Shown here: positions 12,196 through 23,725 of the stretch, in pieces
Layout: the number at the start of each line of letters is the position of its first letter
Numbering within the stretch: the first letter of the stretch is position 1
Source: Chrysopilus asiliformis
Lineage: Eukaryota; Arthropoda; Insecta; Diptera; Rhagionidae
Direction of reading: 5' to 3'
Assembly (NCBI GenBank): GCA_964034945.1
Contig: OZ035960.1
Coordinates: 16,773,403-16,837,402, forward strand
Length of the DNA stretch: 64,000 nt
Notes under the pieces: model-generated
Database searches by the model: none
What the model saw: the letters and a program-made list of their open reading frames with translations, nothing else
What the model was told of the DNA's origin: nothing
Translations under genes and position numbers: made by a program

Positions 12196-12560
12196 GTACG
12201 GATAACGGAAGGCCCTGTAAGGATAACGTGATTATCCTTTCCTCCAAATTTTCCGGAAAAAAATCTATTCTGGGGGTTTTTGCGGTCGCTGAATCCGAAT
12301 CTGTCATTAAAAAATCTGTAAGGATAACGGAAGGTCCTGTAAGGATAACGTGATTATCCTCTTCTCCAAATTTTCCGAAAAAAAATCTATTCTGGGGGTT
12401 TTTGTGTTCGCTAAATCCGAATCTGTCATTAAAAAGTCAGTAAGGATAACGGAAGGTCCTGTAAGGATAACGTGATTATCCCTTTCTCCAAATTTTCCGG
12501 AAAAAAAATCTATTCTGGGGGTTTTTGGGGTCGCTGAATACGATTCTCAAGTTAAAAAGC
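12196..12560 (+). repeat. Three tandem 122-bp units
   Basis: Landmark AAGG(C/T)CCTGTAAGGATAAC starts at 12209, 12331 and 12453, an exact spacing of 122. Each unit carries GGATAACGTGATTATCC, AAATTTTCCGGAAAAAAAT and CTGGGGGTTTTTGGGGTCGC. GGATAACGTGATTATCC is itself an imperfect palindrome. Confidence 0.92.
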
Positions 12561-12610
12561 CTGTAAGGACATCTCAAATGTAAGGATTATATTCGAAGAC
12601 TAAAAAGAAC

Positions 12611-12890
12611 AAAATAAAAAAAATAAAAAAAAATTTTTTTTTAAAAAGCTTTTATTAAAAAAGAATGCACTAAAAAGAAAAAAAAATTTTCTGGACGCTG
12701 TGTATCACAAATATAAATGCTTTTAAAAAGCGAGATAAAGCATAAAACAATAAAATAAAAATTTATCTCGCCTTTAAAAAGCTTTTATATTTGTGATACA
12801 CAGCGTCCAGAAAATTATTTTTTTTCTTTTTAGTGCATTCTTTTTTAATAAAAGCTTTTTTAAAAAAAAAATTTTTATTTTTTTTATTTT
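12611..12890. repeat. Large A+T-rich palindrome (about 280 bp)
   Basis: Long arms share TTTTAGTGCATTCTTTTTT, CTGGACGCTGTGTATCACAA and AGCGAGATAAA in inverted order, with a loop of about 24 bases near 12740-12763. It could be a fold-back MITE or an inverted duplication of family C's AAAAGCTTTTATT segment; no clear target duplication was found. Confidence 0.85.
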
Positions 12891-13153
12891 ATTAAAATTA
12901 TATGAAGAATGTAAAGTTTTTATGATTCTACAAAGAGTTTTAACGAACATAAGTACGAAACCAAATATCAAAGTATTCTCCGAATTAAATTATCCGAATT
13001 AAATTATAATTTATTAATTCAAGATATTTTTTTTGTTTACAACACCTCGCAACTTTGTTAAAATTTGGTTACCGCTATTTTGTTTTCCAAACTTCGAGCA
13101 TCTCCTGAAACCTTCTGATTAGGGGTACATGTACCGCAGGTTAGGAAACGCTG

Positions 13154-14449
13154 CCCTAAAGCAAGCAAACTGAGTAAAGTATTATGCTGCTAAGCGGGCA
13201 AACACATTAATGTTCTTCTGCTCCCGATGCGTAAAATGTAACATAAAGGAAATCCTTAAAGGAAATCCCTTTTGTTCACATGTGAGCCAAGAAATAATTA
13301 ATAACAGCAATAAAGGATTTGGAGCCCGAAAAAATATTACACAGTACCAAAAGTTTTAGATATTCATCACAAAATTTTCTTATTGCAAAATTCGAGGATT
13401 AAATTTTTCTAATTTGTAACAAGAAAAATGTAAAATATGAGCATTATTAGTTTTGTGAAAATCGAACAAGCCATCATATCAACTAGAGAAATCCTTTCCA
13501 AATCCTGTAAGATATAACATTTTTACACACCTTACATATATTCGGGAAAATTTCATTTGAGTATGGAGAAATCCTAAATCCAATTTCCGTATTGCAGCAA
13601 ATCTTTCCTATTTTACTCTACATTCAGAAAATCTTGCTGTCCCAATCTTATACTTTTTAAAGTACGAGTAAAACCCACTGTGAGTTTGAATAAAACCACA
13701 GCGAATTCAGATTGCAGAAATGAATTTTCACACTTAGATTTTGATAAGTGTGAGTACTTGGACCATTATGCAGTAATACTACTTTCGCATTTAACCCACT
13801 TCCGGTAATACACAACACCCTTGAGCATTTTAGCAAAGCTTTTAAGGCAAATGGTCTTGGACGGGTATTCATGCAATAATTTACTCAAAAATTAAATTGT
13901 TTTCCTGCAGGAATTTTTTAATGCTCCCTTTTAGTGGAATATATTTTCCTTTGTGACAGTTAAGGGACTCCTTTTCGACCGTTTATATTGTTATCCTGTA
14001 TTAAGAAAAGCATTTCAACTTCTGACATTAATACACATAAAGATATATTAAGAATTACTAGACCGAACTAAAAAGAAGACAGCAAAAAAAATGGTTTAGT
14101 GTTTATTTGTATTATATTTAAAAAGTGTTTTTGCTCTATAATATTTACATACATCTTAATTTCAGAAGTTTTTGTTATACTTTAGCATAAGGTAGAAATA
14201 TTTACACAGATACAGAGTTTTTGGTCTAAATACAGCATTTTACATATCAATTGATTAATTCATCATTTTAATGTAAATGAATTTTGCGGTTTTCCCACAA
14301 TTCCCTTGTTTTAAAAAAACATAGCGAACTATTTGGCGTAGATAATATGACAATAGAATGGTGTCTAAGCTTTTTATGTGTTGTCAACTACAAATGACAT
14401 TCTTATACAAAATTAAGTTCCTGTGCAATAATATTAGGTAGTTCATAAA
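13154..14449. other. No gene seen
   Basis: Moderately A+T-rich, with no recognisable repeat end, exon or RNA gene. Confidence 0.45.
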
Positions 14450-14685
14450 AAATACGAGTTTTTAATCTGAAATATCTCGATAACGGTAAAAGATAAGGAA
14501 AAAATACATAAAATTTTAATATCTTTAATTCTCCAAGCAATTCGCAAAAACCTAATTTTTCACCTTTTAGTGAAAATAAAAATCGACTCAGGAGTGCTCG
14601 GGAAATGATTTTTAGGGAAAATCAAGAGATCGAATTTTTTCACGAATACGCTTTTATAATAACTTTGTATAAAAAAATATCCACA
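14450..14685 (+). repeat. Family A, partial copy
   Basis: Shares ATATCTCGATAACGGTAAAA, CGACTCAGGAGTGCTCGGGA and CACGAATACGCTTT with the copy at 44.56-45.45 kb, but the microsatellite is missing. It lies head-on to the next family A copy. Confidence 0.65.
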
Positions 14686-14726
14686 GCACAGAAAAATCCA
14701 CAAAACCTACCCACCGATTTTAATCA

Positions 14727-16120
14727 ATTTTTACTTTCCTCTGCGTAGCTAAGAAGGAAAGTATTGTATTTATGATGGTGACCGACTCCAGAACGAGGTC
14801 AGACAGAAAGTTTCTAATCAATACGAAATCCGTTTCAGAGAAAATGATGGGTATATGCGGCCGTCTGTCTGTCTGTCTGTCCATCTGTCGGTCTGTATGT
14901 CGGTCTGTATATCGGTCTGTCTGTCGGTCTGTCTGTCGGTCTGTGGGTCGGTCTGTCTGTTGGTCTGTCTGCCGATCTGTCTGTTGGTCTGTCTCTCGGT
15001 CTGTCTGTCTGTCTATCTGTCGTTCTGTCTGTCGGTCTGTCTGTCGGTCTATCTGTCGGTCTGTATGTCGGTCTATCTGTCGGTCTATCTGTCCGTCTGT
15101 CTGTCGGTCTGTCTGTCGGTCTGTCTGTCTGTCTGTCTGTCGGTCTGTCTGTCGGTCTGTCTGTCGGTCTGTGGGTCGGTCTGTCTGTTGGTCTGTCTGC
15201 CGATCTGTCTGTTGGTCTGTCTCTCGGTCTGTCTGTCTGTCTATCTGTCGTTCTGTCTGTCGGTCTGTCTGTCGGTCTATCTGTCGGTCTGTATGTCGGT
15301 CTATCTGTCGGTCTATCTGTCCGTCTGTCTGTCGGTCTGTCTGTCGGTCTGTCTGTCTGTCTGTCGGTCGGTCTGTCTGTCGGTCTGTCGGTCAGTCTGT
15401 CGGTCTGTCTGTGTATCTGTCGGTCTATCTGTCGGTCTATCTGTCGGTCTATCTGTCGGTCTGTCTGTCGGTCTGTATGTCGGTCTATCTGTCGGTCTAT
15501 CTGTCCGTCTGTCTGTCGGTCGGTCTGTCTGTCTGTCTGTCTGTCGGTCTGTCTGTCGGTCTGTCTGTCGGTCTATCGGTCTGTCGGTCGGTCTGTCTGT
15601 CGGTCTGTCGGTCAGTCTGTCGGTCTGTCTGTGTATCTGTCTGTCTATCTGTCAGTTTGTCTGTCGGTCTGTCTGTTGGTCTGTCTGTCGGTCTGTGGGT
15701 CGGTCTGTCTGTGAATCACTCTGGCTGTCGGTCTGTCGATCTGTCGGTCTGCCCGTCGCCTATCGGTCTGTCCGTCGCCTATCGGTCTGTCCGTCGCCTA
15801 TCGGTCTGTCCGATGTCCCTTAAATCACTCGAGAACCCGTATAGCTAGCGACGTGAAATGTTTTCTGGATGAGTTTTATCAAAACCATAGTTTTCTATCA
15901 ACTTTTGGAAAACTGACGTACCTCCAATACTTTTTTTTCTTAAACTCCAATTCTTTGAAAATTTTTCTGGACATTTGCGATAATTATATAACCAAATTTA
16001 AAGAAAATGAAATTTCCTGCTTTTTTTTACTTTGCCGGGTTTTTACGTATCTCTCACAATTCTTGAGATACTTGAAAAAATGATATTTTTTCAATATTTT
16101 TTTCCGAAACTTAAATTTTG
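14727..16120 (-). repeat. Family A, copy with giant microsatellite
   Basis: It starts with the reversed end hairpin ACTTTCCT..AAGGAAAGT and GTATTGTATTTATG, then CGACTCCAGAACGAGG and GATCAATACGAAATCCGTTT-like wording. An 860-bp CTGT-type array follows, then AAATCACTCGAGAACCCGTA and TAGCGACGTGAAATGTTTTC. Frames through the array remain open for over 300 codons on the plus strand but only repeat C, L, S, V and R, so they are not genes. Confidence 0.8.
14858..15720. repeat. CTGT/CGGT array with 228-bp higher-order repeat
   Basis: Variants of GTCTGTCTGTCG. A variant string beginning CTGTGGGTCGGTCTGTCTGT starts at 14941 and again at 15169, and the intervening pattern of rare variants repeats in the same order, giving a 228-bp unit present twice (14941-15168 and 15169-15396). 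A fragment restarts near 15676. This indicates unequal exchange of a long block, not only 4-bp slippage. Confidence 0.93.
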
Positions 16121-18117
16121 GAATTAAATCAAACCATTAAATCAAACCATTAAATCAAACCATAAGAAATTCTATTTTCGTAACTAAATTTTCTAGGCAA
16201 ATATGAATGATTAATAAAAAATGATTGCAGGACAAAGTTTCTAATTAAAGTGTAAATAAATTGCGCGTAAAAAGCATTTTCCAAGTTTCAAAGTTCAACA
16301 TTAGAGCTTCCTTCGACTCAGATACCAAATAACTAAATAAAGACGTGTTACTACACAAAGATAAAATGTTTAATAATAGGAAAATCACTTTAATTTTCTG
16401 AAATGACCCTTGTCCCTTTTATACCTGACTCGCAATACCTTTGAACCGAAACCAAGGTCAGTGTCGAAAACTATTCTTCCCGATGATTCTGTTGAAACCG
16501 GAACCAGTATTCACTCAACTAGCATATCCAATGAAGGTTAGTTGGAGCATTCATTTTTATTGCCGTTAGATACAAAACCTCAGGAAGCTTTTTAAGTTTT
16601 GCTTTTCAAGGAAAATTAATAGCCAGGACAACGAAACTTCACTTCCCTACCGTCACCAGCAAACATCGTTGAGCAATAGACCTCGCCACCATCCATGGCT
16701 GATGATGATCCCGTAGGAACTTTTATACGTTCAGTGCTGTGGGAATTAATTTTGTTTATTGCAGCTAAGAGGAGAACTAAATTTGACTTTGTAGCACCCT
16801 AAAGTTAATGCCTTATGATGTTATTTTTAGCATAGCTATGTGAAAAGTATGTAAGTGAATCCACTAAAACGTATTCTTACATATTGCTGTGTAGTTTACA
16901 TATAAGGAATACACAAGTATAAGATAAGATACCCGTTCGCTCTGCCGTTTTATATATTTTTGGATTTTCATAGTTCATGTTCCATGTTGATCGTTATGCA
17001 AATATGTGGATCCGTGAAATTGTAGTTCGCCCAAATATCCCTCCTTGTGATTCCGTTATAACGATGACGGGTCTCAAAATGTCTTAAGTGGGACATTGAC
17101 GAATATGAAATGTATTAACCAGATATACTACGGCTACGATACGTTGGAATTGTATGTTAGGTTTTTGCGGAATTATATATAATATTTTATATTTTCCTTA
17201 ACGTTAATAACTATGGTGTACTCCGCCTTGTTCCAAATATTCGGCGTAATCTATATATTCATATAGTAGAGGTAATATAAAATGAAGAATTTTCCAGCAA
17301 ACGATTAATGTATGTCTATTGCTGTGTTAGATTCACTTTATGATTTCGTTGAAGTAATTAAAAATTATGACTGAAGTGCTTATGACGTGTAATTAGAAGA
17401 CATGACTAGAATCTTATTACATGATCCACCCATCATACAGGTTAAGATGTACGAATAGATGCTAATGGTGTAATCGTACTTAGCATAAAATGCACAACAT
17501 CAGCACAAAATTATCATGGTTGGGGGTAGTACTTATGAATGTTACCACCAATGATATCTACACCACCGTAGTTCTCGTTACAGGTGAACATTATGCTAAT
17601 ATATAAAGGTGTATAAATGGGCTATAACCAGAGACCGTACTGATCGTTATAACTTTATTCTTACAGGTAATAGCGGCAAAAAAAATCACCTTCAATGTCA
17701 CGAAAATCCCAAAGCTAAGAACAAACAAAACATATCCAAATGGAACGTAACCAAAACCAAAATTGAATCCATGTAGAGTTGTTGCTATTCGCATTAGACA
17801 AGGGAAAATGTAGAATAATTTCATTCATGATAAGGAGTTTCGTCTAGGAAAAAAACTTTTTTGAAATTATCGTATATGAGCAACACGTGCTGGTTATAAT
17901 CCAGAGGTTACATGATACTTTTCAATGAATATCTCGTATAATAATCCGTACTTGACCCAGCGTTTTCTCAAGTACACGTGCAGGATTTCGAATTACTGTG
18001 GAAAAAACCCAAAATTTGAGAACTTAGAACAACGTTGAAAAAAGCAACTTGCAACCGAAATGGAAGAGTGCTGAAAATCTTTAACAGAAGGGCATATGGA
18101 AAATCTATTGGTAGGTA
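16121..18117. other. No gene seen; a 13-bp tandem at 16.13 kb
   Basis: ATTAAATCAAACC is repeated three times at about 16127-16165. The 16.4-16.8 kb part is less A+T-rich and looks unique, but I see no exon with both splice sites. Confidence 0.45.
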
Positions 18118-19068
18118 GGGTAGACCGGGGCTAGTAGACCCACTTTTTATAATCTACTTTATAGAGGTTTTCCTGTAATTATTTCAGGTGCAGTAAAGAC
18201 GTTTTTGGTTGGTTTATTCAATTGTGTTTCTTAGTCAATCTTTTATTTTGACTAATTATAACTGTTTCAAATATTTTTTTTCATTTTAAAAAAAGTTGTT
18301 CGATGAGTCGACTAACCCCGTGTCTGGGGTTTGTTGACTCTGTGAACGGGGTTATTTGACTCTATACTTTTTTTGGGAAAATGTGTTGGAACATATTAAA
18401 AAACTGTAATAATTCTGAAAAAATGTATTCTTTAAAAAATTAATAACATTTCAGATTAACATAAATTAACACCGATTGCGAGTGTCGTGTCGTTTTCGAC
18501 AAGAGTCGTTTCACGTGTTGTTGTTGGTAGAAAAACACTAATAACAACACGTAAAACGACTCTTGTCGAAAACGACACGACACTCGCAATCGGGGTGTAA
18601 ATTTCATCTAATTTAAAAAAATAAAATTAATTAACAAAAAAAATATAGGTAATTCATATCGAGTCATTTAACCCCAGTATACTGTGAGTCAACTAGCCCC
18701 AAGCCGCCATTTTATTTTTAACACACTCGTGAAAAAAAAATGAAAAAGCATCGATCAGAAAATGCTTCACTAACTTGTTAACTCATACATAAATTTTCAC
18801 TTGAAATCACTGACGAGTTCAAAACAATGAAAGTGTAAGCTACAAAACAATTTAATTAACAAGAAAAAAAATCCCTCACACGCTTGAAATTTCGTTTTTC
18901 CCCCTCACAGTTCGTTCCAAGAGCACTGTGGTCTAACCACGTTGGTTCACTGAAAGCTGTCAGTCGACTGAATAAACAGTCCAATTCACGCAGGTTTATT
19001 CTCAACCGTGGTTGAGTTATCCGCAATAAGTCTACTTACCCCTGAAGCCAACTAGCCCCGGTCAGCCC
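18118..19068. mobile_element. pogo-like element (951 bp), non-autonomous
   Basis: Ends GGGTAGACCGGGGCTAG and CTAGCCCCGGTCAGCCC are imperfect inverted repeats flanked by TA on both sides (18116-17, 19069-70), fitting Tc1/mariner/pogo insertion. Variants of a GTCAACTAGCCCC theme recur inside (near 18305-18365, 18665-18705 and 19030-19065). These are candidate transposase-binding subterminal repeats. It is related in its ends to the element at 33637-34857. It contains a hairpin MITE. Confidence 0.8.
18470..18597. mobile_element. Hairpin MITE, 128 bp, inside the pogo-like element
   Basis: Arms CGATTGCGAGTGTCGTGTCG / CGACACGACACTCGCAATCG pair almost completely around a short loop near 18530. Flanks show TAA on both sides (18467-69 and 18598-600), a 3-bp duplication as made by PIF/Harbinger elements. 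Confidence 0.82.
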
Positions 19069-19324
19069 TACTTTAGAAAAAATTTTCTAAGTAGAATAAA
19101 GCTGATTATCTCAGAAAAAACGGTTCGATTGGCTAAGAAGATCAAAAATCATTTTGTTCTATTTTATTAAAAAAAAATAATTGAGATTCAAAATAGCATT
19201 TTCTTTTTATCTTTTCATTGGGGCAAAAAAGATCGAATGAATCCAATTTCAAAAAAAAACCGATAGCACATTAAAAAGATTGAATTTTACAAACTTGTAA
19301 ATTTGCATAAAATACTTCATGCTA

Positions 19325-19596
19325 CACTCAGAAAAATGGAGGCTAAATCGACGACCTACATACGGCGTAATTGGCCTCGGGCAGGCGCGCGTTCGCCTGC
19401 ATGTGGGCAAGTAAAACTGAGTTGACCTGTGGTCGGAGAAATTCTGAAATTAAGCCACCAGCAGGTGAAGTAGGGCATTGGGAGCTGCACGAGTTGACCT
19501 TAGATAGGTTAACTCTGACCGCTAGCTGGCTTACAGACACCTCTGTAAGGTCAGAGTTAACCTGACAAAAAGTTGACCTGGACATTTTTCTGAATG
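19325..19596 (+). mobile_element. 272-bp MITE, copy 1 of an inverted pair
   Basis: Ends CACTCAGAAAAATG and CATTTTTCTGAATG are flanked by TA. It is unusually G+C-rich for the window, with an internal palindrome of AGGTTAACTCTGACC arms around a CAGACACCTCTGTAAG loop, and repeated AGTTGACCT words. The second copy (27500-27771) is exactly the same length, in reverse orientation, with only about four differences by eye. No protein is encoded; the two similar 60-80 codon frames merely mirror the copies' identity. Confidence 0.9.
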
Positions 19597-22500
19597 TAGT
19601 TTTAGAATTTTCGGGCCCCTATCCCTATAGGTACCCCCTCTTCGAAATTTTTCACGATTTTTTATATAAAACTTAGTACTACTGTCGCACTACCGCATAC
19701 CTCGTGGTCCCGTGAGTGTCCACATATGGCCCGGGACTCATTTTTTTCTAAAATCGCATGAAAATTGATGGAACCAGCAAAATATAATAAACTAATTTTA
19801 AAAAAAATCTTTCCTACTGATGTACAAAAAATTACAAGTAGTATATTCACAAAGAAAAACGTTTCAACGATGAAACGTGCAATAATTTCCAGGTGTTTCC
19901 GATAAACTTCCTGTTCTCATGGGAAACACATAAACTTGGCACATAAATTATTTCCATAGACTCATTAATTTTGCAACACAGATGTGATGATGCCGTGCGA
20001 AATTCGTATATGACTTTAATAAATTACAAAATACATATGTTAGAAATTTCGCCAAAATAGTTTATTTCCGCCATATCGTAGACATGTGTCATCATCGGAT
20101 ATTAAATTACATCGATTCAATATTGAAAAGTCTTTCGAGCTTTCAAAAAATGCAACAGAGCATAAAAAAATCAAGAATTTGCAAATATTGGAAATTAACA
20201 AATTATTTTTTTTCGTTTTTTTTTTTATTTAAAGAATTTTTAATCAGCATTTATGTCAACAGTGACGTTAGCGATTGACATATATACTCGTATGTCTTTG
20301 TCCTTAATGCTAATTTGATGCTTGGATTCACATTAAAAAAATTAATTCTTCTGCATTGATTTGTTTTCCCCTTTCCAGTGCTTACAATCTTGTTTACAAT
20401 CTTACAAGGCCTGTTAATTATGTTAACATTTCTAATTACGAAATCAGTTACTGACGGACAGCAACGAAAATTTCATAATTTGGCATAGAAAAAAAACTTC
20501 AAGACGTCTCAGTAAAATCCTCAACTTCGGTTAGGTAATAATAAAATAAGGAAAAATCTCCGATAACTGTATATGGAACTCATCAAAAAGTTTGACTTTT
20601 CATAATTTCAACACATTTTCGTCTTGTCTATCAATCGTTGTCTGTCTTCCTTTCTTTCTTAAGTCAATTAACTTCGCTGAGCTTTTTCCCGGAACTAACT
20701 GGGAACGTCGTCGTGCCGGTGTTAAGTTTAAGAAACCCCAAACCTCGGCAAGATCTCTACTGACCTATCTTAGACTGCGATTCTTTTTTGTACCTACTCT
20801 CGGCAAATGAAAAAAAAAAATCGCAGTTAAACACTTTTTTTTTTTGTTTTTCTTGATTTCAAATGAGGCAATCCATTGCTAACTCAGTCAAGCCAAAAGC
20901 TAAAGTCAAGTGAAGTCGGCGATCCATGAATTCAAGAAAAAAGTGTTATAAGATCTACGACTAAAGGAAATGAAAAGACATTACCCATTGGAATACTGTG
21001 GGGGCCATAAACTGTGCATTTGTGGAAGTTAGGCGGGGGCTAGCGACTGCTTTTTGTAGTAATTTTGCAGTAATAAGACGAAAATACGGTCACAGAGGAA
21101 CGGTATTAACGATTAGGCGGCTCTTTCAACCCATTGGCATATTTTGAAATTGCCCAAACTGTCCGAGGTTTTGTGTAATCCAGAAAAAAACGTTACGCTA
21201 TTTTTGTTTCTTGTGATCAACGTTCCTCCTTGTCTGGGATACTTTCAATATTTTATGAGAAATGTCATGCTCCTCTGTAGAATAGACAACCCCTCTATAT
21301 ACGTGTAGATACTGCCGCTGTAAAAGCCATAAACCTTACAAATGTTGCAACCCTGCGTACTCTCCATTTGTGCGCACTTTCCGCGATTTTTTGTATGGAA
21401 TTTTTATATTATCGTCACACTACCGCAGACCACTCCTACCCCCCTAATGTGTGACGTATTAATGGACAGCCCCTTGAATTTTTTAACTTTTAATGTTATT
21501 TATTTCAAAAAACTCAAGTAACACTTGGGAAATATGTTGTTTGGAATAAAAAAAAACACCACCCATCATTCGAAGCAAATGTATGTCTGTGGACTTTTGC
21601 ATCCATAGATCTGCATCCGCACTGCAATTAGGAACCACTTTACGGTTAACAAGCATTTTTAGTACACTTCGATTGGCTGCAGTTCAGCTCCCAGCTGGTG
21701 GATGGCATTTTTATAGACCTTAGCTATCTTCTCATAAAGGAGTTTCTTTGTCGGGACCTAATTGCCCCATGGCTTCTTAAAAAGATCCAACCGTCTTTAG
21801 ATGGGTTTCTTTTACAGCCAATGAATTGAAGCTGAAATTGGAAAGTTCACCCAAGTTCCTCTTTAATCGATGGGATTTTTCTTATATTTCCGTACCTCGC
21901 CTATATGTGTATTTTTTAATTTCAGTTTTATTCTCTTCTTAATATGATTTTCCTTCTTTTCTCTGGAGTTTTCTTTCGGATATCAAGCAAGCAAACTCAC
22001 AATCAAATGAGAAGAAGGCGTTCCGTGAACGTGATCCATTCGTTTAGGAAGCGAAAATTTATTACAAACCTACGCGAACTCAGTCAATTACTCAGCCAGT
22101 CAACCGTTAAATGGATTTCCGCATTAATAGTCAGAGATTTACTTTATTTCATATCATTTAATACTTTCTTCTGTTGGTCTTTTGACATAAACCATTTACT
22201 GTCAAATTCAACTCATCACGTTCTTTTTTTCTATATAATTTTCTGAAAACAAAACAATTAGCAGAAACTTGAGTTTTATGACTAACATACATAAAACAAA
22301 ATAAATCGTAAAAAGTTTTTTTTTCGTGAATAAAATACCTTTAGGAGATTATCCTCTAATCCTATTCATTCAATCAAATAAATTGAGTGTACAACTTATA
22401 CAATAAAAATAGAAGGTTTAAGGCAATATGGAGTAAAACTTGCAATCGTTAAATTTAGGATTTGTATTAAAGTGCTGCGACAGGAATACAAAACTGGTTG

Positions 22501-23059
22501 CGAAGTGATGACAGTAATTGGAAGGTACCTACAGCATATCTATGTTGCTTTATCCCAACAATAAATGAGAAAATAGTCATTAAAGATGTTCCACTTTATC
22601 AAAGCGCGTTGCCAAAAAATGGTAATGGAAATTTTCGTGTCTTCAAAATTTTTCACTGACTGCCAAACCCCATCCTTGATGGAATTTTGATTCGATTTTA
22701 TTTTTATATAACTTTTTCTATTATGAAATCCTCCACCCCACTGAAATATCGATACCTTCAGTGTTACGAAGAAGAGTGTTGTGAAGAAGAGGGAAGAATT
22801 ACACAGAGGGAATGGGATAGACATTAGTGGATAAAAAGTTTCATTGTAGAACGACTTATAAAACAGTAAAAACCGGATCAATACACTCACAGTGGTTTGG
22901 AAAATAGCAGAGAAGGGGGTAATAATGAGGAAGAACTTTGATCTACTGTATAGTAGATCTACTGACTGAACTACTTGTTCTTTATTGAAAAGCTAACAAT
23001 TTCAATCAAACCGTTTAATTTTTTTTTAGTAAATCAGGAACAAACAACTGCTTTCATTA
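19597..23059. other. No gene seen; one dispersed repeat
   Basis: 20.6-20.95 kb and 21.6-22.1 kb are less A+T-rich and look unique, but no exon is supportable. Weak open frames such as 21944-22246 show no family resemblance. Confidence 0.4.
21360..21475. repeat. Dispersed repeat family E (ACGTCA-ended)
   Basis: It ends TGTGTGACGTATTAATGGACAG, with TTTTTGTATGGAATTTTTAT and CGTCACACTACCGCAGACC before it. The same phrases occur at 25.44, 25.91, 37.7, 46.79 and 58.05 kb. Better copies have both ends as inverted GTCCATAAAATACGTCAC. Non-coding and about 130-150 bp. Confidence 0.65.
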
Positions 23060-23563
23060 AGTTGACCCTCCATTACCATGACTTTTCCCAACTGCAAAAA
23101 AATAGAGACACATTTATATGAAGATACCTTGGCGAGAAAGGGAGATAAGAATCAACTGCAAAAATTTGTCAGCAACTGCAAAAATAATTTCCCCTCTTTT
23201 TTTATGGCGATTTTATGGTTGCAGTTGACGGACTTGAACTTTTTTATAGCGATTTCTACTACAATCACACATTGTCCCTGTAAGTGAATAGTGAGCACAG
23301 ACACATACAAAGTGCTATTATAGCGTAGCTGTCATTTTTCATGTAGTTCAAACACACACATGCAGCTGTATAGCTTTATTTCTATGCTAATTTGAATCTT
23401 ATATTCATAGCATAAGGTTTGATATGATTGCTATAAAGTTGTTAAACTGGAAGGGAAAGCGTTTATACTTGTATTCAGTCATTCCTCTTTAGATCTATAT
23501 AAGTCTATCTAGTTTTGTGCATTTTTTTGCAGTTACAGAAGTCATGGTAATGGAGGGCCAACT
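23060..23563. mobile_element. Inverted-repeat element, pogo/Tigger-like ends
   Basis: The left end is AGTTGACCCTCCATTACCATGACTT (23060 onwards). The right end is its complement with one change (GGCCAACT). TA is present beside both ends within one base. The AGTTGACCC start recalls Tigger ends. The interior is A+T-rich with CAACTGCAAAAA words repeated near both ends. No transposase is visible. Confidence 0.7.
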
Positions 23564-23572
23564 TTATGTGTA

Positions 23573-23725
23573 CAGTGAAAGCTTTCATAACCCCACGGAA
23601 CCAAAATTTCTGTCCGGTTATGGGAGGTGTCCATTTTTCAGAACACTTTTAATATCGAAAATACGAATTTGGTCATAGTTCAAAAGTATTATCCGCCTAT
23701 GGGAGGTGTCCGCAAAGGGAACTTT
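23573..23725 (+). mobile_element. Left end of a pogo-like element
   Basis: After a TA, the end CAGTGAAAGCTTTCATAACC is followed by two GG(T/C)TATGGGAGGTGTCC-type subterminal repeats near 23620 and 23700. Pogo/Tigger ends in animals commonly read CAGTGAAACCTC..ATAAC with GGTGTCC repeats. No matching right end was found, so it is probably a truncated copy. Confidence 0.6.

Larger units (their letters stand above)
11625..13153. mobile_element. hAT-type element, about 1.5 kb, composite interior
   Basis: The left end is CAGTGTTTCCCAACC and the right end GGTTAGGAAACGCTG. The flanks CCCTAAAA and CCCTAAAG match at 7 of 8 positions, as expected for an aged 8-bp target duplication. Inside lie a family C repeat, three 122-bp tandem units and a 280-bp palindrome. 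I see no transposase domain, so it is non-autonomous. Confidence 0.82.

Noticed and set aside
7401..15720. CRISPR-like arrays
   Set aside because: The regular repeats are microsatellites without unique spacers, and the sequence is eukaryotic.
14772..15848. Longest open frame (358 codons, plus) and a 322-codon overlapping frame
   Set aside because: They only translate the CTGT/CGGT array and its flanks inside family A. Several frames are open at once, which is a property of the repeat, not of a gene.
19343..19585. 80- and 64-codon frames repeated at 27511-27753
   Set aside because: They are the two copies of one MITE; no domain, and both strands are open because the element is G+C-rich.
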